The notes beneath the pieces were generated by a model. It saw only the letters and a program-made list of their open reading frames with translations, searched no databases and was not told the origin of the DNA. From the NCBI GenBank assembly GCA_017554445.1, contig JAFZIJ010000113.1, positions 1-49,033 on the forward strand: DNA of 49,033 bases, written 5' to 3'. Each line of letters begins with the position of its first letter. The stretch's first letter is position 1. Of the stretch, positions 19,462 to 27,580 are shown in pieces. A program made the position numbers and the translations under genes. Source of the stretch: Victivallales bacterium (GTDB lineage Bacteria > Verrucomicrobiota > Lentisphaeria > Oligosphaerales > Oligosphaeraceae).

Positions 19462-20286
19462 ATGGGAATCAAGAAATACAAACCCACGTCTCCTGGACGG
19501 AGACAGATGACGGTGTCTGATTTTTCGGAACTGACCCGTCGCAAACCCGAGAAGTCCTTGACGGAAGGCAAGCGTTCGACTGGTGGCCGCAACAACATGG
19601 GCCGCGTGACCGTTCGTTTCCGTGGTGGTGGTGTGAAGCGCCGTTACCGCATCATTGATTTCCGCCGCGTGAAAGATGACTGCCCGGCGACCGTGCGCGA
19701 GATCGAATACGATCCCAACCGCAGTGCTCGCATTGCTCTTCTCGAATATGAAGATGGCGTGAAATCCTATATCATCTGCCCCGTTGGCCTGAATGTCGGC
19801 GACGTCGTCATGAGCGGCGAGAAGGCTGAGTTTAAGCCTGGCCATGTTCATTGCCTGAAGGATATTCCGGATGGTCTGAACGTTCATTGCATCGAGTTGT
19901 ATCCGGGTCAGGGCGCCTGCATCGCACGTGCGGCTGGCCAGACGGCGATTGTCCGTGCTAAGGAAGGCAACTACGTGCAGGTCAAAATGCCGAGCGGCGA
20001 AGTCCGTCTGATCCATGGCAATTGCCGTGCGACGATCGGGCAGGTTGGCAACCTCGACCATAACATCATCAGCTTGGGCAAGGCTGGCAAGAAGCGTTAT
20101 CTTGGCTTCCGTCCGCATGTCCGTGGTGTTGTGCAGAACCCTGTTGACCACCCCATGGGCGGTGGTGAAGGTCGTGCGAGCGGTGGCCATGCTAAGTCCC
20201 CGTGGGGCCAGCTGGCGAAAGGCTATCGTACCCGCAAACCGAAGAAAGCATCTGACAAGTTCATCATTCAGCGGAGGAAGAAGTAA
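19462..20286 (+). CDS. rplB: Large ribosomal subunit protein L2
   Basis: 274 residues, normal for L2. The N-terminal [35 protein letters not shown] and the C-terminal [24 protein letters not shown] (given in part) include the conserved His of the HPMGGGEG motif near the peptidyl-transferase centre. Its stop overlaps the first base of the rpsS ATG. Confidence 0.98.
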   Translation: MGIKKYKPTSPGRRQMTVSDFSELTRRKPEKSLTEGKRSTGGRNNMGRVTVRFRGGGVKRRYRIIDFRRVKDDCPATVREIEYDPNRSARIALLEYEDGVKSYIICPVGLNVGDVVMSGEKAEFKPGHVHCLKDIPDGLNVHCIELYPGQGACIARAAGQTAIVRAKEGNYVQVKMPSGEVRLIHGNCRATIGQVGNLDHNIISLGKAGKKRYLGFRPHVRGVVQNPVDHPMGGGEGRASGGHAKSPWGQLAKGYRTRKPKKASDKFIIQRRKK

Positions 20287-20558
20287 TGTCATCACGTTCA
20301 ATTAAGAAAGGACCGTTTGTTGATGAACACCTTAAGAAAAAGGTGGAAGCTTTGAACGCAAAGAACGAGAAGGCTCCGATCAAGACTTGGTCCCGTCGTT
20401 CCATGATCATGCCCGATTTCGTTGGCCACACCTTCGCCGTCCACAACGGCAAAGTGTTCAACAACGTGTTCGTGACGGAAAACATGGTCGGCCATCGTCT
20501 TGGCGAGTTCAGTGCGACGCGTACGTTCCGCGGCCACGGCGCCATCTCCGGTAAGTAA
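20286..20558 (+). CDS. rpsS: Small ribosomal subunit protein S19
   Basis: 90 residues: [19 protein letters not shown] at the N-terminus, then [22 protein letters not shown] and the basic end [13 protein letters not shown]19 contacts tRNA and S13 in the 30S head. GGAGG just before the start lies inside rplB. It is the last ribosomal gene here; in most bacteria rplV and rpsC follow directly, but here a terminator follows. Confidence 0.98.
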   Translation: MSSRSIKKGPFVDEHLKKKVEALNAKNEKAPIKTWSRRSMIMPDFVGHTFAVHNGKVFNNVFVTENMVGHRLGEFSATRTFRGHGAISGK

Positions 20559-20580
20559 TCAACCGGCAAAACAGAATCGA

Positions 20581-20609
20581 GACGGCGCGGTTATGAAAAT
20601 CGCGCTGTC
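20581..20609 (+). other. Hairpin downstream of rpsS
   Basis: GACGGCGCG (20581-20589) pairs with CGCGCTGTC (20601-20609) with one G-U, around an 11-nt loop. It lies just ahead of the main terminator at 20618 and may protect the mRNA 3' end. Confidence 0.45.
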
Positions 20610-20617
20610 AAGATGCG

Positions 20618-20672
20618 AAAAAACGGTTTCAGTGCTACAGTATATGCTGTAGGCATTGGAACCGTTTTTTTT
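20618..20672 (+). terminator. Strong intrinsic terminator ending the ribosomal block
   Basis: An A-rich 5' arm AAAACGGTTTCAGTGCTACAG (within 20618-20640) pairs with CTGTAGGCATTGGAACCGTTTT (20647 on), with two G-U pairs and one bulged C, around the loop TATATG; eight T follow (20665-20672). This is the strongest terminator in the window and marks a real operon end after rpsS. Confidence 0.9.
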
Positions 20673-20709
20673 GTGTGTGTTCAGTCAAATAGCATAGGAA
20701 AATTGCATT

Positions 20710-21849
20710 ATGGAAATCAGACGCGGATTACCGTCGGATTACGACGTCATGCTGAACCATGTCGTCCAGAGTTTTCGGGAAAACAATCCTGGTCATTTAC
20801 GCTTTGAGTATTTGTTTCCAGACGTGATCAATGCGTCGCCCGAAACGATGAGCTATTGGCGGTTTGCGTTCATCGACGGCGAGATGGCGGCCGGTATTGA
20901 GTTGATACCACGCCAGATGAAAATCGGCGCGGCAGAATTCACAAGCGGCGGCATCGGCAACGTCCATTGCTGGCAGAAATTCCGCAAATCCGGTTGTTTT
21001 AGCGCGTTGCTGAACCGTATCATTGAAGACATGAACCAAGAGGGCTGGGGGCTTGGTTTGCTGGGCGGTGACCGTACGCGCTACGGTAATTACGGTTGGG
21101 AGCCGGCCGGCGTGGCGCGGCGGATGAATCTGTCGTCCCATATTGTTCGCTTCGAAGATCTTGCACCTGCGCCATCTGTGACAGCTTTCCGGGACTACAC
21201 AGGCGATGATGAAGACGCGAAGAAAATGTGGCAGGTCCACATGGAGAAGAACGTGCGCTGCACACGACCGACTCTTGAGAAGTTTAAATTGGCGTTGGCG
21301 CGTCCAGGCTCTGTGACTTACATCAATGAGACGGCGGAAGAGGGCTTTGCATACGCTACTGTCCGTGGAGGCAGCATCACGGAATACGCTGGTACTACAG
21401 CTGCCGTGGAGCGCATCCTTCGTTATCTTTTGAAGAGCGGCGGATGGGGCGTGGAAGTGCCGCCTGTTTCTTGTTCTGGTGAGACGGAAGAGATGTTCTT
21501 GCGATATGCGTCCGGCTACGGCATCAACACGACAGCCATGGTTCGCGTGAATTCCATGTGCCGCGTTTTGAACGACTACGCGCCATGGCTCCGTCGCCGT
21601 CTGGAGAATTGGACTGGCGAACGCATCATTGAACTGGAAGACGGAGAAAAAGTGTCGATTTTCCGTAAAGGTGAGGCGATGATCATCTCTGAGACGAACC
21701 GAATCGCCAACGTGAAACTGACACGGCGCGAAGTGGCGCGGTTGTTCTTTGGTCCGTTCATGCCCGATCTGGGGTGCCAGCAGGAGGACGATTTCTGGCG
21801 GCTGGCCTTCCCGTTGCCGCTGTTCTGGGCAGGACCGGACCATGTTTGA
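20710..21849 (+). CDS. GNAT family N-acetyltransferase, possibly Eis-like
   Basis: 379 residues, cytosolic. The N-terminal half (about 1-150) is a GNAT fold: RRGLPSDYDVM strand-helix start, SGGIGNVHCWQKFRKSGCFSALLNR acetyl-CoA-binding region and LLGGDRTRYGNYGWEPAG, a segment often seen in Eis-type acetyltransferases. The second half (about 150-379) could hold a second, degenerate GNAT unit and a C-terminal SCP2-like domain, the Eis layout. The acceptor cannot be told from sequence. An AGGA site lies at 20696-20699. It sits between the ribosomal terminator and the GH38-like gene, which starts 18 nt later, so the two may be co-transcribed. Confidence 0.75.
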   Translation: MEIRRGLPSDYDVMLNHVVQSFRENNPGHLRFEYLFPDVINASPETMSYWRFAFIDGEMAAGIELIPRQMKIGAAEFTSGGIGNVHCWQKFRKSGCFSALLNRIIEDMNQEGWGLGLLGGDRTRYGNYGWEPAGVARRMNLSSHIVRFEDLAPAPSVTAFRDYTGDDEDAKKMWQVHMEKNVRCTRPTLEKFKLALARPGSVTYINETAEEGFAYATVRGGSITEYAGTTAAVERILRYLLKSGGWGVEVPPVSCSGETEEMFLRYASGYGINTTAMVRVNSMCRVLNDYAPWLRRRLENWTGERIIELEDGEKVSIFRKGEAMIISETNRIANVKLTRREVARLFFGPFMPDLGCQQEDDFWRLAFPLPLFWAGPDHV

Positions 21850-21867
21850 TCATTTGCAAACGATATT

Positions 21868-24753
21868 ATGATAAGTCTTTCCATCCGACCTGTTTCCATC
21901 ATCACCCATGATGGCCGCCAATGGCTGGACATCCATGGGGAATCGTCTTGCGTCATGCATGGTCGTCTCCGTGCCGTACAGTTGCCTGAAGAAATCATGC
22001 TGGATGAAGCGTCTATCGCCTTGGATACAGGCCATTTCCATCAACGGGTTTTCATGCGTGCACCGCAGGAAGACCTTCCGCATGTTCGTTGGGAGTTTTG
22101 GAATAAGGATGGAAATCTTCTATGGCATGACGAAGGCACTTGGCACAAGCCGCGCCATTGGACAATTCATATCGTGATTGCCTCCCATACGGACATTGGT
22201 CTCCATAATTCGCAGTACATTCAACGTTTCAACGCCTCCCGCTTCATTGATGAAGCCGCCAAACTTTGTGACGAGACATCCGCAAAAGACGAATCTGTCC
22301 GCTATCGCTATTGCATGGAGGGCGACTGGTTCTGGGAGAATTACGGTGCAGACCGCGGCAAGGAGGCTGCCAGGCGAATTGTACGGGATTACATCGATAA
22401 AGGGCTGATGGGTGTCTTCGCAGGCCATAGCGGCAATGTCTTCCAGACATTTGGGCGAGAAGAGCTCAAGAGAATTACCGCCATCCGTGAAAAGCTGTCT
22501 TGTGAATGGGGCATCCATTGCTCCACGATGACCATGATCGACATGAACGGAATGCCATGGTCGATGATCTCTCCATTCGCAAAGGCCGGTTACCGTAATA
22601 TCCTTTTTGCTCCAAATCACTGGAATCCACTTCCTTCGACCATTTGGTTTCGGGATGGCAACGTCGGCTTCTTCGAATGGAATCCAGAAGCGTCTGGCGG
22701 CGGGGCGCGAATCGACATGCGGCTTGATTCCGCTTTACCGCGCGTTTTCTGGTGGGAGGCAGCGGATGGACAAAACCGCCTATTAGTTTCTTCCGGAGGT
22801 AATTACAACCACGGTGGCTGGATTTTCGGTTTGGAACATCAATGGGCTGGAGCCTCGCATATCCTCTCGAGAATGACCTGCGCCATGGCGGAAAATCTTC
22901 CCAAACTGGAAGCATCCGTTCCATACGATACATGGATTGTCCCGAACTATGGCGATGATGAAGAACCTAACAGCAAGCTCATCACCCAGCTGGATGTCTG
23001 GAATAAAGCCTATGCATGGCCGCATTTCCGCACGGTTGGCGATCCGGATGCGCCGTTTGAAGAGCTTCGCAGCCGTTGGGGAGAGCAAATCCCTGTTGTT
23101 CGCGGCGACATCACGGGTGGCTGGTGGCAACTAGCCGTCAGCGCGGCAGATGTGCTGTCTCGCAAATTCGAGGCGGATCGTCGTCTGCCGGAGGCGGAAA
23201 CGCTTTGTCGTTTGGCAGATGTGAAGATGGCTGATTTCGCGTATCCATCCGAAGAGTTCGACCGCGCATGGGATGCACTTATATGTAATGATGAACATTC
23301 CTATGGTTGTAGCGGCTACCAAGGACGGCGTGTCTTCGAGACGTGGCTTCAACACAATGCATGGATTGACCGTGTTCTTGAAACAGCCCGAAAATATTCT
23401 AATCACGCCTTGTCCGTCTTGTCTGAAGATGATCATTCAGATGACATTTTTGTCTTCAATGCAACATCTTATCAACGCACGGAACTTGCTGTGCTGTCTG
23501 ATGGTTCTGCTACGCTTGTAGAGAATCTTTCGCCGTTGTCTGGTTGCCATATCCGCCGTGAGGCTTTCCAGCCAGCAACGTCCATCACCACAACACAGAA
23601 CGAACCTCCTCAATTGGATACCACGCATTTTCGTGTCCAATTTGCCGCTAATGGCGGAATCGCATCACTTTACGACAAATCACTTGATCGCGAATTGCTT
23701 GACACGACGTCTCCATGGGGCGCGGGAACGTTCGTCTATACATATGACAACCATGAAAGCTTCTCCACGTCGCCGCCACCCGTTTTCTCAGTGGCTCATG
23801 AACCATTCGGTTGGCGTGTGAGCACTCGCGTCGATTGGCCTGAAAATGGCGCATCGGTAACGCAGGGCTATTTCTTCCCCAATCATGCGAAACGCGTTGA
23901 ATTCGACATCAGGCTTGACCATGTCCGCGACATGGTAAACGCCAATCGCTACTATCGTTTTCTTTATGCCGCGTTTCCCATCAATGTGCCACAGGCCCGC
24001 CGCCTTGTTCACGCAAATGGTTGTACGATGGAATATGCGAAAGATGTAACAGGGCATGGAACTGATACTTACATGGCCGCACGCGATTGGGTGTGTGCTG
24101 AAAACGACAATTTCGGTATCGCGCTCACCATGCGGGACAGCCAGTTGATTGAATTCGACCATATCCATCCAGACAAGACGGATGTTGGCGATGCTGGCGA
24201 AGGTTCCGCGATGTTTGCCTATCTTGCCAACGACTGGTTGCAGATGCATGTGGCAGGCGGTTCGCATCTGAATTTCCGCTTCCGTTTTGCGCTGTTGCCA
24301 TACGCTGGAAGCCATGATGAAGCCAATATCGCAGCTGCGACGGAATGCTTTGTCTCGCCGTTGTATCTCTTTGATGCTCAACACTATCAAGAACCGAAAG
24401 ATCCTCATGCGGCTTTTGCTCCCGCTTACACGGGACTGATCGACGCCCCATGCGCCATTCACGGCGAACGCGACGGGCAGCTTTATGTGCTGTGGGGCAA
24501 AAGCACGTTGCCGAATCTTCACCACTATGAAATCCATCGCTCCACGGAGGCTGGTTTCATGCCGTCATCAGAAACGTTGGTTGCTACCGTGGAGCCTGGG
24601 CCGTATTGTATTGAACGCTTTGAAGAACTTGAACTAAACACGCATGTTTGCTATTTCCATCGCATCCGCGCCGTGGATAGTAATGGAATGGTTGGGCCAT
24701 TTTCTGGTGAGTTCTCCGCATGGACACGCGAGCCACTTTCGCAAAAGTCATGA
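21868..24753 (+). CDS. GH38/DUF5054-like glycoside hydrolase with C-terminal Fn3-like domain
   Basis: 961 residues with no signal peptide. The catalytic part resembles the alpha-mannosidase fold: SHTDIGLHN carries a metal-ligand-like His107 and Asp109, EGDWFWEN has Asp153, and NDEHSYG has His477, all similar to zinc-ligand segments of family GH38 and of DUF5054 proteins. A beta-rich region follows (about 540-860). The last 80 or so residues, LHHYEIHRSTEAGF to GPFSGEFSAW, look like a fibronectin type III domain. Substrate is unknown; alpha-mannoside is the default guess for this fold. No Shine-Dalgarno sequence is visible before the ATG. It follows the GNAT gene closely. Confidence 0.75.
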   Translation: MISLSIRPVSIITHDGRQWLDIHGESSCVMHGRLRAVQLPEEIMLDEASIALDTGHFHQRVFMRAPQEDLPHVRWEFWNKDGNLLWHDEGTWHKPRHWTIHIVIASHTDIGLHNSQYIQRFNASRFIDEAAKLCDETSAKDESVRYRYCMEGDWFWENYGADRGKEAARRIVRDYIDKGLMGVFAGHSGNVFQTFGREELKRITAIREKLSCEWGIHCSTMTMIDMNGMPWSMISPFAKAGYRNILFAPNHWNPLPSTIWFRDGNVGFFEWNPEASGGGARIDMRLDSALPRVFWWEAADGQNRLLVSSGGNYNHGGWIFGLEHQWAGASHILSRMTCAMAENLPKLEASVPYDTWIVPNYGDDEEPNSKLITQLDVWNKAYAWPHFRTVGDPDAPFEELRSRWGEQIPVVRGDITGGWWQLAVSAADVLSRKFEADRRLPEAETLCRLADVKMADFAYPSEEFDRAWDALICNDEHSYGCSGYQGRRVFETWLQHNAWIDRVLETARKYSNHALSVLSEDDHSDDIFVFNATSYQRTELAVLSDGSATLVENLSPLSGCHIRREAFQPATSITTTQNEPPQLDTTHFRVQFAANGGIASLYDKSLDRELLDTTSPWGAGTFVYTYDNHESFSTSPPPVFSVAHEPFGWRVSTRVDWPENGASVTQGYFFPNHAKRVEFDIRLDHVRDMVNANRYYRFLYAAFPINVPQARRLVHANGCTMEYAKDVTGHGTDTYMAARDWVCAENDNFGIALTMRDSQLIEFDHIHPDKTDVGDAGEGSAMFAYLANDWLQMHVAGGSHLNFRFRFALLPYAGSHDEANIAAATECFVSPLYLFDAQHYQEPKDPHAAFAPAYTGLIDAPCAIHGERDGQLYVLWGKSTLPNLHHYEIHRSTEAGFMPSSETLVATVEPGPYCIERFEELELNTHVCYFHRIRAVDSNGMVGPFSGEFSAWTREPLSQKS

Positions 24754-24811
24754 TTCCCCAACTGTGTGTAAGTATTTCCACCCCATTTACTTAACAAAAT
24801 AGATAAATCCC

Positions 24812-26788
24812 ATGAAAATGCACATTCTCCCTGCAATTATCGCGATTTTCAGCGGTGTGACGCTATTGGCTGATGCCACGGCTATAAATCTGTTACAAGA
24901 CACGGCATTTGACGCCATGCCGGAGGCCTCCGCATGGAATTACGTTGGGCAGCCTGGCTGGCAAGTCGAAAAGGCTCAAGACGGTAGCCGCTCATTAGTC
25001 AAACGGCGGGAGGAGGCCACAGGGGAATATGCATTGGTTCATCAGTCATTTCCGCATCAACCGAAGGCTTTCTATGAATTTGGCGGATTAATGAAACTGG
25101 AGGCTGTTACAGGGCGTGGTGCCGGAATGGCGGTTGAATGGAAGGATGCTGCGACGGGAGAGCATGTTTATGGAAGTTATATCGACCGTTTCACCGGCAG
25201 CCATGGCTGGCAGGCCATCCATGGGCTTTTCCAGGCTCCTGTGAATCCTTTGCGGGAAGACGGTACAGTTCGTGAATTAAGATTGCAGCTCACACTCTAT
25301 CTGGCTCCGGATTCCACTGGTATGGTAGCCTACCGTGATCTGTATGTCCGCCCCGCGCAACCACGATGGTGTGTCGATGTCAGCCATCCTGCCCGGCATA
25401 CTCTGACTACTGCTGACCGTGAACTGACCATCCGGCAGAAAATGCTCTTCGTGGATGATGAATGGCGGACGACTGGAAGCATTGTCAAATGGCATCTGAG
25501 CAATTACATTGGAAAAGTGGTGGCCAGCGGGCAGGCAGCCGCCGACCAAAGCGCTTTTAAAGTTATGTTTCCGCCATTGCCTCCTGGCCCATCGCGTATG
25601 ATTCTCTCATTTGCCAAGGAGGATGGCAATCAGATCATTGCACAGGAAGTGATTGATTTTAAAGTTATTACACCTGAGGAACGTGCCACCTGGCGTACGG
25701 ATTTCGATGCACATGGGCATCTTTTGCTCAATGGAAAGAAATTCCTTCCCGTCGGCATGTTCAAGCATCGTCTGGTTTCACATGAAGAAGTGGACAAAAT
25801 TAGGGAACTGGGATTCAATGTGGCGTGTATTTATCTTGGATATGAGATCACGGAGGATATCCTGAACTATTGCGCGGAAAAAGGGCTTTATCTTCTGATT
25901 CCGCAATTCATCGCCTTGCCGACTGGTGTCCAATACACATGGGATGTTCCTGAATGGCGCGGTCATCGCGGGCCGGCAGCCATCCGCCGCGGGATTGTTG
26001 AGGCGTACGCCAAACATCCTGCGGTCATTGGATGGTATTTGGGTGACGAAATAGAGCCATCGTTCATCCACCATCTCAAACAGCTCAATCATGATTGCCA
26101 TGAACTCTCGCCTGAATTGATGACATGGCATGCGGGATTCTATCACGACATCCTGCCATTGTTTTATGATTGCGCCGATGTGTTTGGCTATGATTTCTAT
26201 CCCATCGCGCGTATAGGGCAGGAGAAAACAACTGAGATTCCCGTTCGGCTGGAATACTTCCGGCAGGATTTCGGACAATCCGGTTGGTGCTATATTCCAC
26301 AGTATTTCAATCATGCCACCTTCAACAAGGACGGCGAGACTCCAGAAGGTTTTGCGAAATACCGCTATCCGACTTTTGAGGAGACGCTTTACACAATCAT
26401 CGCCTCATATCTCCATGGTTCACGTGCTTTTGTCGGTTGGGGATATGATTGCATCCACTATCGGCAGAAGATGGATCCAGGCCGCCCTGAAAAGCAACTT
26501 CCAATGCTGGCGCGTGTGAATTCGATTTGCAAGTCGCTGGAAGCGTGGCTTTTATCTGATAGTGAACCTGTTCAGCCTGAACTTGCGGATAAAGTCGGAG
26601 ATGTCGCTGTCAGTACATTTGTGGATGATAACGGGAAGCCATGCGTGATCATTGCAGCCTCCACTGCGGCACAGGTGACATTCAGTGCTCCCAAAGGATT
26701 GCAACCGACTTTCGGACTGTCCACCGAATTCGCAGATGGGCTCTATCGTTTCTCTTGCAATGGTACTGCTGTGGAGATTCTTCGGTAG
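24812..26788 (+). CDS. Secreted TIM-barrel glycoside hydrolase (clan GH-A-like)
   Basis: 658 residues. A signal peptide (about residues 1-23, ending ADATA) is followed by a carbohydrate-binding-like beta domain (about 25-175), a second beta domain (about 185-290), and a barrel from DFDAHGHLLLNGKKFLPVGMF onward. GWYLGDEIEP places the likely acid/base at Glu413; clan GH-A enzymes have the acid/base at a similar strand-4 position. The C-terminal 80 residues form a small beta domain. The exact family is not clear; GH2 or GH5-like enzymes are the nearest in layout. No ribosome-binding site is visible. It lies 58 nt after the GH38-like gene. Confidence 0.72.
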   Translation: MKMHILPAIIAIFSGVTLLADATAINLLQDTAFDAMPEASAWNYVGQPGWQVEKAQDGSRSLVKRREEATGEYALVHQSFPHQPKAFYEFGGLMKLEAVTGRGAGMAVEWKDAATGEHVYGSYIDRFTGSHGWQAIHGLFQAPVNPLREDGTVRELRLQLTLYLAPDSTGMVAYRDLYVRPAQPRWCVDVSHPARHTLTTADRELTIRQKMLFVDDEWRTTGSIVKWHLSNYIGKVVASGQAAADQSAFKVMFPPLPPGPSRMILSFAKEDGNQIIAQEVIDFKVITPEERATWRTDFDAHGHLLLNGKKFLPVGMFKHRLVSHEEVDKIRELGFNVACIYLGYEITEDILNYCAEKGLYLLIPQFIALPTGVQYTWDVPEWRGHRGPAAIRRGIVEAYAKHPAVIGWYLGDEIEPSFIHHLKQLNHDCHELSPELMTWHAGFYHDILPLFYDCADVFGYDFYPIARIGQEKTTEIPVRLEYFRQDFGQSGWCYIPQYFNHATFNKDGETPEGFAKYRYPTFEETLYTIIASYLHGSRAFVGWGYDCIHYRQKMDPGRPEKQLPMLARVNSICKSLEAWLLSDSEPVQPELADKVGDVAVSTFVDDNGKPCVIIAASTAAQVTFSAPKGLQPTFGLSTEFADGLYRFSCNGTAVEILR

Positions 26789-26879
26789 AAGGTCTTATAT
26801 TGAAAACTTGATGTTGATAAAATTCGCAATGGTACTCAAAAGGACGAATGATCATGAGCAGGCATAATGTTTTCCTTAA

Positions 26880-27020
26880 GCGGCGGCGGACAGTCCTGCC
26901 GCTGTACAGGCTGCAAAGTTCTTGGCAGAACTCAAAAAGGCAGATTTGTCGAAATGTGATTTGGACGATATCCGCAAGCAGATGATTGATCACATACTGA
27001 AGTTGCTTGAAAACAAATAG
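26880..27020 (+). pseudogene. Possible remnant of a small gene
   Basis: A frame without an ATG, opening after a stop at 26877, encodes about 46 residues with strongly helical composition (AAKFLAELKKADLSKCDLDD and a Lys/Leu-rich end), stopping at 27018-27020. It is directly followed by the small membrane protein region. It may be the 3' end of a decayed gene or simply chance. Confidence 0.2.
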
Positions 27021-27056
27021 TTGAAGCAAAAAAAGGTTGAAACAGGTATCGAAGAA

Positions 27057-27374
27057 ATGAATAATGGTTTTCAAAAACTAAGGCATTGGTATGTGTATCG
27101 CCCATGGTTTCCATTATGCATTTTCTTGATTCTCATGGTTGCTATGGGGATGACTGCGTTGGTGGCCACAACAGGACGGAACGATCCATTCGGCAACATG
27201 TTTTGTGTAATGGCATTTATGCAGATTCTAAACATTTTGTTAATGGGCGTCGTTGGACTTATACATGCTTGTCGCAAAAGATTGCGACTTATGATTGGCT
27301 ACTGGACGGAGGCGTTTATTTTGTTTGGGGTACTTATGTTTTTTCTGGTCGGTTTTTCGTTTGTATTCCGTTAG
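27057..27374 (+). CDS. Small membrane protein of unknown function
   Basis: 105 residues from the ATG at 27057; an upstream TTG at 27021 would add twelve charged residues. Three hydrophobic segments are clear (about residues 18-38, 48-71 and 80-103), with short polar loops, so it is probably a three-helix inner membrane protein. I do not recognise a family. The neighbourhood is AT-rich and poorly coding: the 200 nt before and after it hold no convincing gene or promoter. Confidence 0.45.
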   Translation: MNNGFQKLRHWYVYRPWFPLCIFLILMVAMGMTALVATTGRNDPFGNMFCVMAFMQILNILLMGVVGLIHACRKRLRLMIGYWTEAFILFGVLMFFLVGFSFVFR

Positions 27375-27580
27375 GATGTATATATGAATGAAGAAAATTA
27401 CAAATGCTGTTTTGGTGAGTTAAGTCATTTTGGCGATATCCAAAAGGAAGGTTGATTATATTCAGAAGTATTACGAAGCCAAACAATAAAGCGTATCTTA
27501 TTGTACAATTTCATGTTGATATAAAAAATTGAATAATTCATAGAATAGATAAAAAGTAAACCAATCCCAAAGTAACACCT

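Noticed and set aside
26848..26985. Short ATG-started frame upstream of the small membrane protein
   Set aside because: About 45 basic residues with no ribosome-binding site; the competing frame at 26880 looks more protein-like.
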